64,000 nucleotides of DNA from UBA10646 sp003456175 (GCA_031976225.1 DALYLQ010000002.1:62001-126000), one strand, 5' to 3'. Positions 1 to 9,930 are shown, counted from the first letter of the stretch. The notes: generated from the sequence alone by a model not told the origin. Numbers and translations are program-made.

Positions 1-676
1 AAAACAGACTTGACACATCGGCCATTTTAAACAAACCTTTCCCTGTGCTCGTAACTTCGCCTGTGGTAGCATACTTCGTTAATACAGTGCCGCTAATGGG
101 AGCTGTAATGTTGGCTCTTGTTATTTGATCATCAATTTGTGCAGCCCTCTTTGCAAGTGGTGAAGCTTCACTAAGAATACTTCTGTTTTGTGTAGCTACA
201 TTATTGCGTTGTACAGCAATTTGCTGTTCTGTAACTTTTATTTGTTGTTGTACAATATTGATTTGATAAAGTATATCATCTAGTTGCTTACGTGTAGCCG
301 CATCTTTAGCTAATAGTTTTGTAATTCTTTCTTGCTCGTATAGTAAGTTATTCAGTTGAGTTTGTTGTACTTTCTTTTGATCTAATAGATATTGCACTTG
401 CGGTTGTACATCGGCTGTTTTTGCTTGTAATGCTTCGATACTTGCTTCTATCTGTGCCTTCTGAAGTGTTAAGTTAGTAGCATCTATGGTTCCAATGATA
501 GTGCCAGTTTGTAGGGTGTCGCCTTCAGTAATATGGAGTGCTGTAATCCTGCCTGCTATTTCTGCACTTACAATAACTTCATCGGCCTCAAAAGTACCCT
601 GTGCATCGAATTGTTGTTGACTGCCTTTACAGGCAAATAATAATAGTGTAGCGGTATATAACCATATTTTTTTCAT
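1..676 (-). CDS. HlyD-family efflux periplasmic adaptor, N-terminal part (runs off the left edge)
   Basis: Only about 225 N-terminal residues are present. The start ATG is at 674-676. The leader ends in a lipobox (LLLFAC, Cys about residue 16), so this is probably an inner-membrane-anchored lipoprotein. It is followed by a half lipoyl motif (VIVSAEIAGRITAL), a long Gln-rich helical hairpin at about residues 60-170, and the returning lipoyl half (ANITAPISGTVLTKYATTGEV). This order is typical of membrane-fusion proteins that link an inner-membrane pump to TolC. It lies 33 bp downstream of a TolC-type gene and a TetR gene on the same strand, so it belongs to a drug-efflux operon. The pump itself, ABC or RND, must lie to the left, outside the window. 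Confidence 0.85.
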   Translation of the reverse strand, partial: MKKIWLYTATLLLFACKGSQQQFDAQGTFEADEVIVSAEIAGRITALHITEGDTLQTGTIIGTIDATNLTLQKAQIEASIEALQAKTADVQPQVQYLLDQKKVQQTQLNNLLYEQERITKLLAKDAATRKQLDDILYQINIVQQQIKVTEQQIAVQRNNVATQNRSILSEASPLAKRAAQIDDQITRANITAPISGTVLTKYATTGEVTSTGKGLFKMADVSSLF

Positions 677-709
677 GTGAATATATTTGATGATGTTGGT
701 GAAATGTTT

Positions 710-1984
710 TTAGAAATTGCCGTTACTCAAACCCCAATTAATTTGAGCTTGTAGTAATTGAATTTTATGTGTAAGTTGTAATTGTCTTGCTTGGTCTTGT
801 GCATTTACCTCACGCAAGTAATCGTTGGCAGTAATAACACCATTTTCTAACTGTGCTTTCGCTGCCTCTGTAATTTGTTTTCGAAGTATTATGATGTCAT
901 TATCGGTATTAAGGAGCGATTGATATTTTGCTAGCTCGGTTTTATATTGCTCCTGTTGTATAGCATTGTTTTGAAGAAATATTTCTTTTTGAATCGTTAC
1001 CGATTGTTGCTGTTGTGCTACAATACTTAGCTCCTTTTTCTTGGTATATAAGTTACTTAACTGCCATTGCATTCTTAAGCCAGTAATTCCAAACCAGGCA
1101 AATTGGTTTTGAAGCATATTTAAGCCTGGTAGCCCATAACCACCTTGTACAAAGGCACTGAGCTTTGGTAAATTTTTTGCTTTGATAATAGCCGATTGTT
1201 GAGCAGCCAACAATTGTTGCTGTTCAAACAATGCTAACTCAGGCCTCTGATTACTACCATCAGTTAAAACTATTGCTTGAGATATTGTGAATTTACTGTT
1301 ACGATTAAATTGTTGCTGTGTTAATACACCAAGTATTGCAAGTAGTGCATCCTTATTACTTTGAAGTTCTATACGGCGTTGTTCTACCTTAAGTACTTCT
1401 GCTTTTAATACATTAAGATTCGATGTTAATGCTACACCTTCTGCTACTTGTGCTTCAACACGTTGTATCCCGATTTGCAAATCTTGCTGAAGCAATTTGG
1501 TTTGTGCTAACTGTTCATCTACAAATAATATACTGAGTACCGTTGCTGCAATCCTTTCTTTTAGTTTATATAGTTCAACTGTAATTTTTTGTTGTTCAGC
1601 ATTGGTAGCTAGTTGTTGAAGTTGCTGCTGTTGTCGTGTGATGCCACCATCGTATATCAATTGCGAAACATCGGCTGTAATTCTGTACTGATCTTTACTA
1701 AGCGGTTCAATACTTGCCCCACCTGGAATTGGCAGGTTGATATTTAGTCTTGTAACATCAGATTGATAACTCGCTTGTGCATTCAAGTTTAATTGTGGCA
1801 GGTAGGCTTTATTAAGATTGCTATTTACGAGGGTGTTAATGTTATCTAAAACACTGCGTTGCTGCAGTAATGGATAATGAACTGTGGCACTGTCGTACAA
1901 CTGTTGCAGATCCCAGGTTTGTGCCCTTACGGTAAATGGAAAGAGCAGTAGTAGTAACTTTAACCAAATAGTTAAACGCTGCAT
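710..1984 (-). CDS. TolC-family outer membrane efflux protein
   Basis: 424 residues, about the usual size for TolC/OEP proteins. A signal peptide ends in TVRA|Q at about residue 22. The mature part is rich in long Gln/Leu/Ala helices in two repeats, as expected for the periplasmic alpha-barrel, and has a short beta-strand segment near residues 75-100 (ADVSQLIYDGG). It forms the outer-membrane exit duct for the adaptor encoded downstream. The stop is 7 bases from the upstream TetR gene, so the genes are probably co-transcribed. The signal-peptide end is encoded by one copy of the iterated motif (1925-1938). A TetR-operator-like palindrome overlaps codons 4-9 (1960-1975). Confidence 0.9.
   Translation of the reverse strand: MQRLTIWLKLLLLLFPFTVRAQTWDLQQLYDSATVHYPLLQQRSVLDNINTLVNSNLNKAYLPQLNLNAQASYQSDVTRLNINLPIPGGASIEPLSKDQYRITADVSQLIYDGGITRQQQQLQQLATNAEQQKITVELYKLKERIAATVLSILFVDEQLAQTKLLQQDLQIGIQRVEAQVAEGVALTSNLNVLKAEVLKVEQRRIELQSNKDALLAILGVLTQQQFNRNSKFTISQAIVLTDGSNQRPELALFEQQQLLAAQQSAIIKAKNLPKLSAFVQGGYGLPGLNMLQNQFAWFGITGLRMQWQLSNLYTKKKELSIVAQQQQSVTIQKEIFLQNNAIQQEQYKTELAKYQSLLNTDNDIIILRKQITEAAKAQLENGVITANDYLREVNAQDQARQLQLTHKIQLLQAQINWGLSNGNF
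1960..1975. promoter_or_regulatory. second TetR-operator-like palindrome inside the TolC 5' end
   Basis: TTAACCAAATAGTTAA matches the operator at 2610-2625 in 14 of 16 positions, with the same half-site spacing. It lies within the first codons of the TolC gene. This could be a secondary, weaker binding site for the upstream TetR protein, or chance in a coding region. Confidence 0.4.
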
Positions 1985-1991
1985 AAAAAAA

Positions 1992-2606
1992 TTAGGGTTT
2001 AAGTGCTTGTAAAATAAATTGAGGTATGAAGGTTTTACGTTGTTCCATCATATAGCGATATTGTAAGTCGTCGATGCCCATGATAGATGCAAATACAGGT
2101 TTGCCAATAAACGGAAATACACACATACTCATAATATTCATAATCAGTTGTGCCGGACTCACTGCTCGAATATTGCCTGCTGCTACTTCTGCATCGAGTT
2201 GGGCTGCAAACTTGTGCATTTCTGGCATGCCGCCACGGTAGAGTTTTTCTAAAAATTGGGTAGGACGTTTATTCATCTCGTTCACTACAAACAAAGGGAT
2301 ATACGGGTTTTCAATGGCCATAGAAATATAGCTTTCACATACTTGTTCTATTTTGGTGGTAAAGTGTAAGTCGCTGGCTAGTATTTCTTTCATGGCAGGT
2401 ACAAACCTTCCGGCTGTTTCGTTGAATATGCGTTCGAATAGGGCTTCTTTGTTTTTGAAATAGTAGTGTAGTAGTGCCTTATTCATGCCGGCAGCGTCGG
2501 CAATATCTTGCATGCGGGCACCATCCATCCCTTTGGTGAGAAATACCTCTCTTGCTTTTTGTAGAATCAATGCTTCTGTTCCTGTATCGCGATGTGCTTT
2601 TTTCAT
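1992..2606 (-). CDS. TetR/AcrR-family transcriptional regulator
   Basis: 204 residues, a typical TetR length. The N-terminal helix-turn-helix is clear at about residues 10-60 (AREVFLTKGMDGARMQDIADAAGMNKALLHYYFKNKEALF). The C-terminal ligand domain is family-specific and its effector cannot be read from sequence. It is the first gene of an efflux operon (TetR, TolC, HlyD) and probably represses it. A palindrome lies 4 bases upstream of the start codon. The ATG at 2604-2606 is the only plausible start. Confidence 0.9.
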   Translation of the reverse strand: MKKAHRDTGTEALILQKAREVFLTKGMDGARMQDIADAAGMNKALLHYYFKNKEALFERIFNETAGRFVPAMKEILASDLHFTTKIEQVCESYISMAIENPYIPLFVVNEMNKRPTQFLEKLYRGGMPEMHKFAAQLDAEVAAGNIRAVSPAQLIMNIMSMCVFPFIGKPVFASIMGIDDLQYRYMMEQRKTFIPQFILQALKP

Positions 2607-2609
2607 TTT

Positions 2610-2625
2610 TTAACCAGATGGTTAA
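2610..2625. promoter_or_regulatory. candidate TetR operator
   Basis: TTAACCAGATGGTTAA is a perfect palindrome with 6-bp arms and a 4-bp centre, directly in front of the TetR start codon. Its position and symmetry fit an autoregulatory operator that controls the whole efflux operon. Confidence 0.65.
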
Positions 2626-2667
2626 ACAAAAATAGTTCTTTTACCGTAAGGACCAAATTTTAAATAA

Positions 2668-2690
2668 AATGCCGCCCAAAGGGCGGCATT
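2668..2690 (-). terminator. intrinsic terminator of the YcxB/PhoD transcription unit
   Basis: The stem AATGCCGCCC / GGGCGGCATT has a 3-base loop. On the minus strand it is followed by a T-rich stretch (TTTATTTAAAATTT). It lies just beyond the stop at 2717 and separates that unit from the efflux operon. Confidence 0.8.
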
Positions 2691-2716
2691 GCAAGTAATG
2701 TATACTTACGTAAATG

Positions 2717-3193
2717 TTATTTCTTTTGAACTCGTTGCTGCAATATGGCTACAAAACTTTTGAGTGTTTCAGTATCCATCGCATACTTAGGAATTAAAAA
2801 AAAGTTGGTAGGATTGAAATAGATGTGATAAAAATTGGGGCTTTCTACATAGTGTGTGATAGATTCCCAAGGCCAACTATTGTGACCTATTTCAGCATCT
2901 ATTTGTAAGCCACTATCGTTAATGTGTACAATAAACTTGTGTTGAAAGGTGCTGCTTTTACGATAAATCATTTGTGGTAATGCAAACCAATACGTAATCA
3001 TAATAGCTATCCACAATACACTGCCTAAGAAAAAAGGCTCAGGCCTAATTTTTTTGAGATAAAATAGCACACCTGCCACTACCGCAAATACATTGATAGC
3101 GATGATGATTAACCGAATTTCTGGTCGGCTTAAAAAATGAAAGCGAAGGGCTTGTACAACTCTTGGTTTATCGTATTCGAAAGCGAAATGCAT
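2717..3193 (-). CDS. YcxB-like membrane protein
   Basis: 158 residues. Two adjacent membrane segments lie at about residues 27-47 (LIIIAINVFAVVAGVLFYL) and 55-72. They are followed by a soluble beta-rich tail with the pattern GLQIDAEIGHNSWPWESITHYVES...YHIYFNPTNFFLIPKYAM, which is the arrangement of YcxB-like C-terminal domains. The role of the family is unknown. The stop codon is followed by a strong terminator. The start is one base from the stop of the upstream phosphatase gene, so the two are probably one transcript. Confidence 0.6.
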   Translation of the reverse strand: MHFAFEYDKPRVVQALRFHFLSRPEIRLIIIAINVFAVVAGVLFYLKKIRPEPFFLGSVLWIAIMITYWFALPQMIYRKSSTFQHKFIVHINDSGLQIDAEIGHNSWPWESITHYVESPNFYHIYFNPTNFFLIPKYAMDTETLKSFVAILQQRVQKK

Positions 3194-3194
3194 A

Positions 3195-4562
3195 TTACTT
3201 AGTTCTTAATGCTGCTGCTGCAATGCTCCAGCTTTGCAAAACAACTCCATTTTTATCAATAAACTCAACCTTCATGGTACGGTTTTTATCGTTACCTGTA
3301 AAGCTGATACGGCTGTAGTTTTGAATATTTTCAACACCTACTACACGATAAGGATTATCTTTTTCGGGGCCGCCGAATTTATGCGAGCCAGATGTAAGCG
3401 GAGAACTTGTGATATCATATAATGGATACGTTCCAGCACGATCTACTTTGATTACTTCGCTATGATGGCGATCGCCAGTGAAAAACACTACACCCGGAAT
3501 TTTGTGTTGCTCTAGAAATTGTAAAAAGTCGTTGTACTCTTTGCTGAACTTTCTGAAGCAATCGAAGGGGCTCACCGGATTTAATACTTGGCTGCCCGTA
3601 GCGATTATTCTGAAGCTGATTTTGTTGTTATTCTTACTTTGAAGTAGTGCATTTTTTAACCAGTCGAGTTGCATTGCACCAAACATTTCTTTCGTGTTAT
3701 TAGGGCTGCCGTTGATGCTATCGGCCATATCATCGTTACTGCGGAAATAACGGTCGTCTAACAAAAATACATCTACATCGTTCCAAGTGAATTTTGAAAA
3801 AATTCCTTGTCCGTTAAATCCTGTGCTAGGGTTGGTCCAAAAATTTTCGAAAATGGCACGGCTTTTTTCTTTTAGAACGTAGCTTTTATCGGCATCATTA
3901 GGGCCATAGTCGTGATCGTCCCAAATGGCATAATGGCTCATACGTTTCCAGAAATTTTGTAGCGTAGGGTAGGTTCTTGTGGCATGTGCTCTATAAAACA
4001 AGCCGCTTTCGCTGTAATAATCTACTTCGCGTGTGTACCAATTGTCGCCAAGCCAAAGCATAAAATCGGCCTTTTCTTTGGCCATGGTTTCAAAAATGCT
4101 GCTATCGAAACCGTAGCCTCGGCCGGGTCGGTCGTATGCAGGTTCGTTGAAAAATGAGCAGCTACCTGTTAAAAAACTAAAATCGGGAGCTTGGGTACGC
4201 CATTGCCATAGTGTTTGTGTGGTGAAGCTACCTGTATCGGCTACTGATGCCTTTTTTTCACCTTCTTTTTGCACCATCAGGGTATATTTATAAGTAGTGC
4301 CAGGTTCAAGATTATAGAAACTGTGTTTTTCTATGGTGTAGCCAAACTCTGTAGTTCTGGTTACATCGGCAGTAAAACTTTTACCGTAAGGTGAAACAGC
4401 CGTGGCCTTGCCTGTAGCACCTTTTTCGAGTTCTACCCAAAGCATACCGCTTCTAAACTCAATATGCCCAAGCATAGGGCCGGCAACAATGGTTTTGGGG
4501 CTTTGTGCTAATGCTTTTAGCGCTAATAAGGCGGCTAAAAACAAGGTTAAACAATGCTTCAT
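3195..4562 (-). CDS. PhoD-like alkaline phosphatase / phosphodiesterase, secreted
   Basis: 455 residues with a signal peptide ending LKALA|Q. It has an N-terminal Fn3-like domain (about 20-120) and then a metallophosphatase core: GSCSFF, the metal-binding patterns MLWLGDNWY and AIWDDHDYGPND, and VVFFTGDRHHSEV near residue 360. This is the PhoD layout (N-terminal domain plus Ca/Fe-dependent hydrolase). It would release phosphate from exported phosphodiesters or monoesters. It is slightly shorter than Bacillus PhoD. It is not adjacent to the phosphate locus at 27-36 kb. One iterated-motif copy (4380-4391) encodes PYGK. Confidence 0.85.
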   Translation of the reverse strand: MKHCLTLFLAALLALKALAQSPKTIVAGPMLGHIEFRSGMLWVELEKGATGKATAVSPYGKSFTADVTRTTEFGYTIEKHSFYNLEPGTTYKYTLMVQKEGEKKASVADTGSFTTQTLWQWRTQAPDFSFLTGSCSFFNEPAYDRPGRGYGFDSSIFETMAKEKADFMLWLGDNWYTREVDYYSESGLFYRAHATRTYPTLQNFWKRMSHYAIWDDHDYGPNDADKSYVLKEKSRAIFENFWTNPSTGFNGQGIFSKFTWNDVDVFLLDDRYFRSNDDMADSINGSPNNTKEMFGAMQLDWLKNALLQSKNNNKISFRIIATGSQVLNPVSPFDCFRKFSKEYNDFLQFLEQHKIPGVVFFTGDRHHSEVIKVDRAGTYPLYDITSSPLTSGSHKFGGPEKDNPYRVVGVENIQNYSRISFTGNDKNRTMKVEFIDKNGVVLQSWSIAAAALRTK

Positions 4563-4739
4563 GTATGAAATTTTTGCAAAGGTGAGTCAAATTATGCGGA
4601 TTGTTAGCCAGAATTAGATTGATAACGATTTGTTTAGGGGAAAATTCACATAAAATCTTGTGGTTTATTTTTTCTACATTTCTAAAGCTTCAATACTTTA
4701 CACCCAATTACTAATGTAAATCTTCGAAAAACCCTCATT

Positions 4740-7007
4740 GTGAAACTCATCTTAACTGCTATTGCTGTTGCGGGTACTTTTAGTTGGGCCGCAGCGCAAA
4801 CTCCTTTGGTAGATAGTAAGCAACTTATTGAAAAGGCTACGGCCTTGTACGAACAAAAAAAGTACAAAGAAGCTATTACGGAATGGTCGAAAATTAATCG
4901 TAGCGATACCAATTACAGCAATGCTTTGCACGATATTGCTTATGCTCATTATCAAGATAGTAACTATAACGCAGCATTAGCAACAGCTCGTAAAGGGTTG
5001 TTGTATTACCCAGAACGGAGAGAAGATTGGTATAATTTAATTGCCAACGCGTTAGATGACTTAGGCGATGAGCAAACAGCTTTAAAAACCTATGATACCA
5101 TTCTGCAGTTTCAGCCTTACTATTATTATGCTTATTATAACAAGGCAGTAGTACACCAGAAAAGAGAGCGTTTTGCTGAGGCTAAAAAAGAGTTGGAGCA
5201 ATGCCTGCTAATTAATCCGTATTACGGAGCGGCACATTATTATTACGGCTTAAATTGCTTGTATAGGGGGGATCTTGTACCAGCTTACCTCGCTTTATTT
5301 ACGAATCTTTTAATTGATCCCGATGGGGCAAGGGTAGAAAGAACAGTGCGTATTTTATCGTTAATGGCAGAGGTGAACGATGAAATTACTGGATATGCTA
5401 AAAAGTATAAGCCTGCCAAGCAAGACGATTTTCAAGAATTACAAGATATTTTTCTAAGCAAAATTGCACTTAACAGAAATTACAAATTGCAGGTTAGTTT
5501 AGAAGATGCTATTGTACGTCAGTTTCAAGTAATCTTAGAAAAACTAGAATACAATGCAAGCGATAAAGGTTTTGCCATGCAAGTGTATGTGCCTTTGTAT
5601 ACACAATTGTATCAGGCAAAGCAATTAGAACCTTTGGTGAATTATGTTTTTAGTGGCTTAAAAATTAACAGCGTTCAGAGTTATGTAAAACGTAATAAGA
5701 AAGAAGTAGGCGCCATGACGGATAATGTAAATGCTTACTTAAAAGAGTTGCGTAATACAGAAATCTTACAATTTACGCAGCGTAAAGATGCTAAAACCTT
5801 CTATTTATGGAGTGATGGCTATATGGCTGGTAAAGGACCTTTCAAAATCAATAATGGCGAATACGATATTTATGGCCTGTGGACATTCTACTTCCAGAAT
5901 GGAAATATTAAGTCTACTGGTAATTTAAATGATAAGGGTAATAAAGAAGGAGAATGGAAATTTTATTACAACAGCGGTATTCTAAAAGATGTCAGCAATT
6001 ATAAAGATGATGCGCTAGAAGGCAAGTCGATTGCTTACTACGACAATGGTATTCTTTATTCAGATGAGGTTTATGCCAATAATAAACTGAACGGACAAGC
6101 CAAATACTATTACTATAACGGATTGCCCAAGTTATTTGGATTTTATAAAGACGGCGTAAAAGATGGCGAAGAAAAGGGCTTTAAGTCTACAGGCTTTTTA
6201 AGCTATACCACACATTACAAAGCTGGCAAGCAAGATGGTGCCTTCACGAGTTATCATGAAAATGGCAAAGTGTATGTACAGCGTAGTTATGTAGCCGATA
6301 AGGCAGAAGGTAACTATAAGGAATTTAATACCGATGGAGTGTTGGTATTAGAAGGCATGTTTAAGAACGATGCTAAGGAAGGTTTGTGGAAAGGCTATCA
6401 TGCAAATGGGAAAATTGAATCTGAGTACACTTACGTAAATGGAGATATTCAAGGCGAAACCAAAGAGTACTACGATAACGGAACCTTAAGCGGAACTACA
6501 ACGTACGAAAAAGGCAAAGTACAAGGCCTTACCAAAGCCTTTGATGATGAAGGGAAGTTGTACAGTGAAGCTGTGTACGAAAGAGGCCGCCTTCGTGAGT
6601 TACGCTTTTTCGATAGAACAGGCAAGCAAGTAAGTAATTTTTCTACCCGTAATGGTGCTGGTAATATTGTTTTCTATGATAAAGATGGCAACAAAACAGC
6701 CGAAGGCTACTATACTAAAGAGGGCTTACGCCAAGGTAAATACACTACCTATTTCTTAAGTGGAAAAATTGCAACTGAAGAATACTATAAAGAGGGTGAG
6801 TTAGAAGGCGAAAAAATTGTATACTACAAAAACGGTAAAGTAAGCGAACGCCTTAACTATAAAAATGGAGTGATTGATGGCTATTATACAAGCTATCATG
6901 AAAATGGCACTCCTAAATACGAAGGCTGGGTTATTAAAGGCGATAAGCAAGGCCCGTTCAAGTCTTTTAACAAGCAAGGTGATCTTCAAATGAAGAGTAC
7001 TATTTAA
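4740..7007 (+). CDS. TPR plus MORN-type repeat secreted protein, 5' part of a broken gene
   Basis: Starts with GTG at 4740. A signal peptide (about 20 residues, ending WAAA|Q) is followed by TPR-like helices (about 25-200) and an intermediate helical region to about 365. From about 370 there are many 22-24 residue repeats of the form YYDNGxLxxExxYKxGxxxGxxKxYY, typical of MORN_2/YwqK-type proteins. The reading frame breaks at about 6990. The sequence CAAATGAAGAG needs one extra A to continue into QNEEYYLNNDENG, which is in frame with the next ORF. The intact protein would be about 1,097 residues, ending at 8029. Its molecular role is unknown. Confidence 0.75.
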   Translation: MKLILTAIAVAGTFSWAAAQTPLVDSKQLIEKATALYEQKKYKEAITEWSKINRSDTNYSNALHDIAYAHYQDSNYNAALATARKGLLYYPERREDWYNLIANALDDLGDEQTALKTYDTILQFQPYYYYAYYNKAVVHQKRERFAEAKKELEQCLLINPYYGAAHYYYGLNCLYRGDLVPAYLALFTNLLIDPDGARVERTVRILSLMAEVNDEITGYAKKYKPAKQDDFQELQDIFLSKIALNRNYKLQVSLEDAIVRQFQVILEKLEYNASDKGFAMQVYVPLYTQLYQAKQLEPLVNYVFSGLKINSVQSYVKRNKKEVGAMTDNVNAYLKELRNTEILQFTQRKDAKTFYLWSDGYMAGKGPFKINNGEYDIYGLWTFYFQNGNIKSTGNLNDKGNKEGEWKFYYNSGILKDVSNYKDDALEGKSIAYYDNGILYSDEVYANNKLNGQAKYYYYNGLPKLFGFYKDGVKDGEEKGFKSTGFLSYTTHYKAGKQDGAFTSYHENGKVYVQRSYVADKAEGNYKEFNTDGVLVLEGMFKNDAKEGLWKGYHANGKIESEYTYVNGDIQGETKEYYDNGTLSGTTTYEKGKVQGLTKAFDDEGKLYSEAVYERGRLRELRFFDRTGKQVSNFSTRNGAGNIVFYDKDGNKTAEGYYTKEGLRQGKYTTYFLSGKIATEEYYKEGELEGEKIVYYKNGKVSERLNYKNGVIDGYYTSYHENGTPKYEGWVIKGDKQGPFKSFNKQGDLQMKSTI

Positions 7008-7069
7008 ACAACGATGAAAATGGCTTTAGCCAATACTTTAATGGTAATAAAAAGCTCGATTACGAACAC

Positions 7070-8029
7070 TTGTTCGAATATGGTTGGTTAAAGCGTGTTA
7101 CACAGTACGATAGTACCGGAAAAGTATTAAGCGATAACGATTTCGCCAATGGCGAAGGTACTTTACGTTTCAAGCACCACGATGGTTCTGAATACATTAC
7201 CGCTGGTTATAAGCACTATATGCGTAATGGCTGGTATATTTCAAAATATCCGAATGGTCAGGTATCGTACATGCAGCATTATACCAACGGTTTGAAAGAT
7301 AGTATCTCTAAAGAGTTTTATGTTGATGGTAAGCTTGAAAATGAAGGAACTTATGTATTAGGCAAGCAACATGGCGTTTGGAAATATTATCACCCCAACG
7401 GTAAGTTAAATTACACAGAAACCTATAAAGATGGTAATGAACAAGGCCAAGTATTAATGTATAATGATGATGGAACCCTCGATAAAGAAATTAACTATAA
7501 AGATGGTGTGCTACACGGTAACTATAAAATTTATGCCGAAAACAACCAACTAGCCATTCAACTCAATTACAAAAATGGTGAAATCGTTAGCTATACGTAC
7601 GAAGGCAAAGATGGCAAACTGGTAACACCTATTGCTGTGAAAAGTGGCAAGGCATTAGTAGTCGGTTATTTTAAAAATGGTAATAAAAGCTGCGAAATCA
7701 ATTTTGAAGATTACATCGTTCAGGGTGTTCGCAAAATATACTTCTCCAATGGTAAGCCATATATTGATGGTAAGCGAGAACTTGGCGATGAACATGGTTT
7801 GAAAACAGTATACCATTTAAATGGCAACATCGAAAAACAAGAAAACTACGAATATGGTAGCTTACACGGTGTGGTTAAAACATATTACGAAAATGGCAAG
7901 CTAAAAAGCGAAGAACATTACAACCATGGCATAAGAGTAGGCGAACATAAGTTCTACGATAGCAATGGAAAATTAACAGAAACAAGAAACTATTATCATG
8001 GCGTATTGGAGAAGGTGGTTAAAGGTTAG
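7070..8029 (+). pseudogene. 3' part of the same MORN-repeat gene, after a one-base frameshift
   Basis: The sequence carries on the same repeat pattern (YYENGKLKSEEHYNHGIRVGEHKFYDSNGKL) to a stop at 8029. In this frame coding similarity extends upstream without a stop to about 6990 (NNDENGFSQYFNGNKKLDYEHLFEYGW). The TTG at 7070 is therefore not a real start. The break is either a single-base sequencing deletion or a true recent frameshift. The end overlaps the start of the next gene by 32 bases, which suggests translational coupling. Confidence 0.7.
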
Positions 8030-9224
8030 TGGTAGTTGTATCGCTACTATTGTTACAGGTATTGTTGCACACGCACAATCTATAGAGGCCCTTACGGTAA
8101 AATATCCAAGCGAACACGCAGTGTTCTGGGAAAGAAAACGTAATGTGACCATTCAAGAAAATAAAGGTGTTATTCAGGCCGTTACCAAAGAGTCTGATGT
8201 AATGGCTATTCTCAACGATAGAGCAAATGGTCAATACAACCGGTATACGGTTTATCATGGTTCTTATAATGAGTTAAAATCATTAGAAGCATACACCAAT
8301 TTCAATGAAGGTGGCAAGTTCCGAAAAATGAAAGTGTCGGAAGTCAAAACACAAAGCTCCGTTAGCAGCGGTATCTTTTATGACGATGTTAAAGAGAGTA
8401 GCTTCGATTTTCCATCACTCACAAAAGGCTCTTTTGCAGTTGTGAATGTTGAAGAGTTTAATAAAGATGCACATCTGATTTCACCCTTCTATTTCTCATC
8501 ATACATACCTGTGGAAAATGCGGTGTACACCTTCACGCATCCTACCAATATGGAAGTGAAGTACATCATCAAAAACGATCCGGATGGTGTTATCAAAGTG
8601 AATAAAGATGAAGGGCGGCGAAATACAACATTAACATTTACCGCAAGTGGCTTAAAATACAAAGATCGTTACGGTGCTGCTCCTGCTGCTGCCTATTACG
8701 AACCTCATGTAATTATACTGATACAAAACTATACCGACGATAATGGTACCAAGCAGCCATTTTTGAGTAGCGTAGATGATTTGTATCGTTGGAATTACAG
8801 CTTCATTAAAAACCTCGATAACAACAAAGAAGCCAGTCTCAAAAAATTAAGTGATAGCCTTACGGTAAATGCTAAAACCGACGAAGAAAAGGCTCGCAAT
8901 ATTTACACCTGGGTACAAGCACATATCAAATACGTTGCTTTTGAAGATGGCGATGGTGGCTTTATTCCACGCAGAGCTGCCGATGTATGCGATAAACGCT
9001 ACGGCGATTGTAAAGACATGACCAGTATCTTAACAGCACTAATGCAGTTAGCCGGATTAAAAGCCTACTTCACTTGGATTGGAACCAACGATATACCTTA
9101 CGATTATACAGAAGTGCCGAGCCCAATTGCTTGCTGCAGTGCAACTCAACGGTCAATGGGTGTTTTTAGATGCTACCGATCCGCATTGCATTTTCGGTTA
9201 TCCTACCGATGCTATTCAAAATAA
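7998..9224 (+). pseudogene. DUF3857 / transglutaminase-like secreted protein, 5' part of a broken gene
   Basis: The start ATG at 7998 overlaps the previous gene. A basic N-terminus and hydrophobic stretch end in AHA|Q (about residue 27). The DUF3857 domain occupies roughly 40-260, and a transglutaminase core begins at about 290 with the active-site Cys motif RYGDCKDMTSILTAL. After TEVPSPI (about 9126) the frame shifts into a non-homologous tail (ACCSATQRS). The true continuation is in another frame (next entry). Homologues carry a VDNH-type segment with the catalytic His here. Adding about 14 bases (2 modulo 3) would restore both frame and His. Confidence 0.7.
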
Positions 9225-9924
9225 GCAAGCTCTGATAGCAATTAATGAAAACAAATACGAATTAGTGCGTGTATCTACCATGCCTGCAACCGCTAGTAAA
9301 GTAATAGATAGTACGTTCATACACATTACACCTGAAGGTATTAAGGGTAATATGGTGGTACATTACAATGGCTATTTTGGTAACGAATTGTACGATGCGC
9401 TGATGTATAAAGATAGCGTCGGTACTGCCGATTATGTGAAGTATAAACTAGGAAAGGCTAGTAATAAATTCAAAGTATCTACTTACGAAATCATTAAAGC
9501 GAATCCACTGTTACGAGAGGCAATTATTAAAGGTAATTACGAAGTGCCCGATTATGTAAAACGAGCAGGTAATGAAATATTCATTAACCTTAATCTTGAG
9601 AAGTTTTTTAATGGTCCGGGTATCGATACCGCTAAACGTATGATGGCATTAGAAAACGATTTCCATTATACCATAGAGCAGTATCATATTCTTCATTTAC
9701 CGCAAGGTTATACGGCTTCTTACATCCCTAAAAACTTCAAAGCCGAAAACGATTTGTTGCGTTTTGAAATAACATATGAGCAAAAAAATAATCAGGTTAT
9801 TTGCCATCAAACCATACAAGTCAAATATATTTTACTACAACCCAATCGTTTTACAGATTGGAATAACATTGTTAAGCAACTAGTAGCTCAGTATAAAGAG
9901 CAAGTGGTTCTCACCAAAAACTAA
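9079..9924 (+). pseudogene. DUF3857 / transglutaminase-like protein, 3' part
   Basis: The frame becomes meaningful from about 9127 with LLAAVQLNGQWVFLDATDPHCIFGYPTD, the Asp segment of the transglutaminase triad. A beta-rich C-terminal half follows to the stop at 9924. The first 16 codons from 9079 are out-of-frame sequence. Together with 7998-9126 it makes one protein of about 645 residues. The next gene begins 6 bases later, so they form an operon. An iterated-motif variant at 9694-9707 encodes HLPQG. Confidence 0.7.
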
Positions 9925-9930
9925 ATTATT

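Noticed and set aside
5800..8000. Repetitive DNA that might look like a satellite
   Set aside because: Repeats are the codons of MORN-type protein repeats and diverge at DNA level; no tandem satellite.
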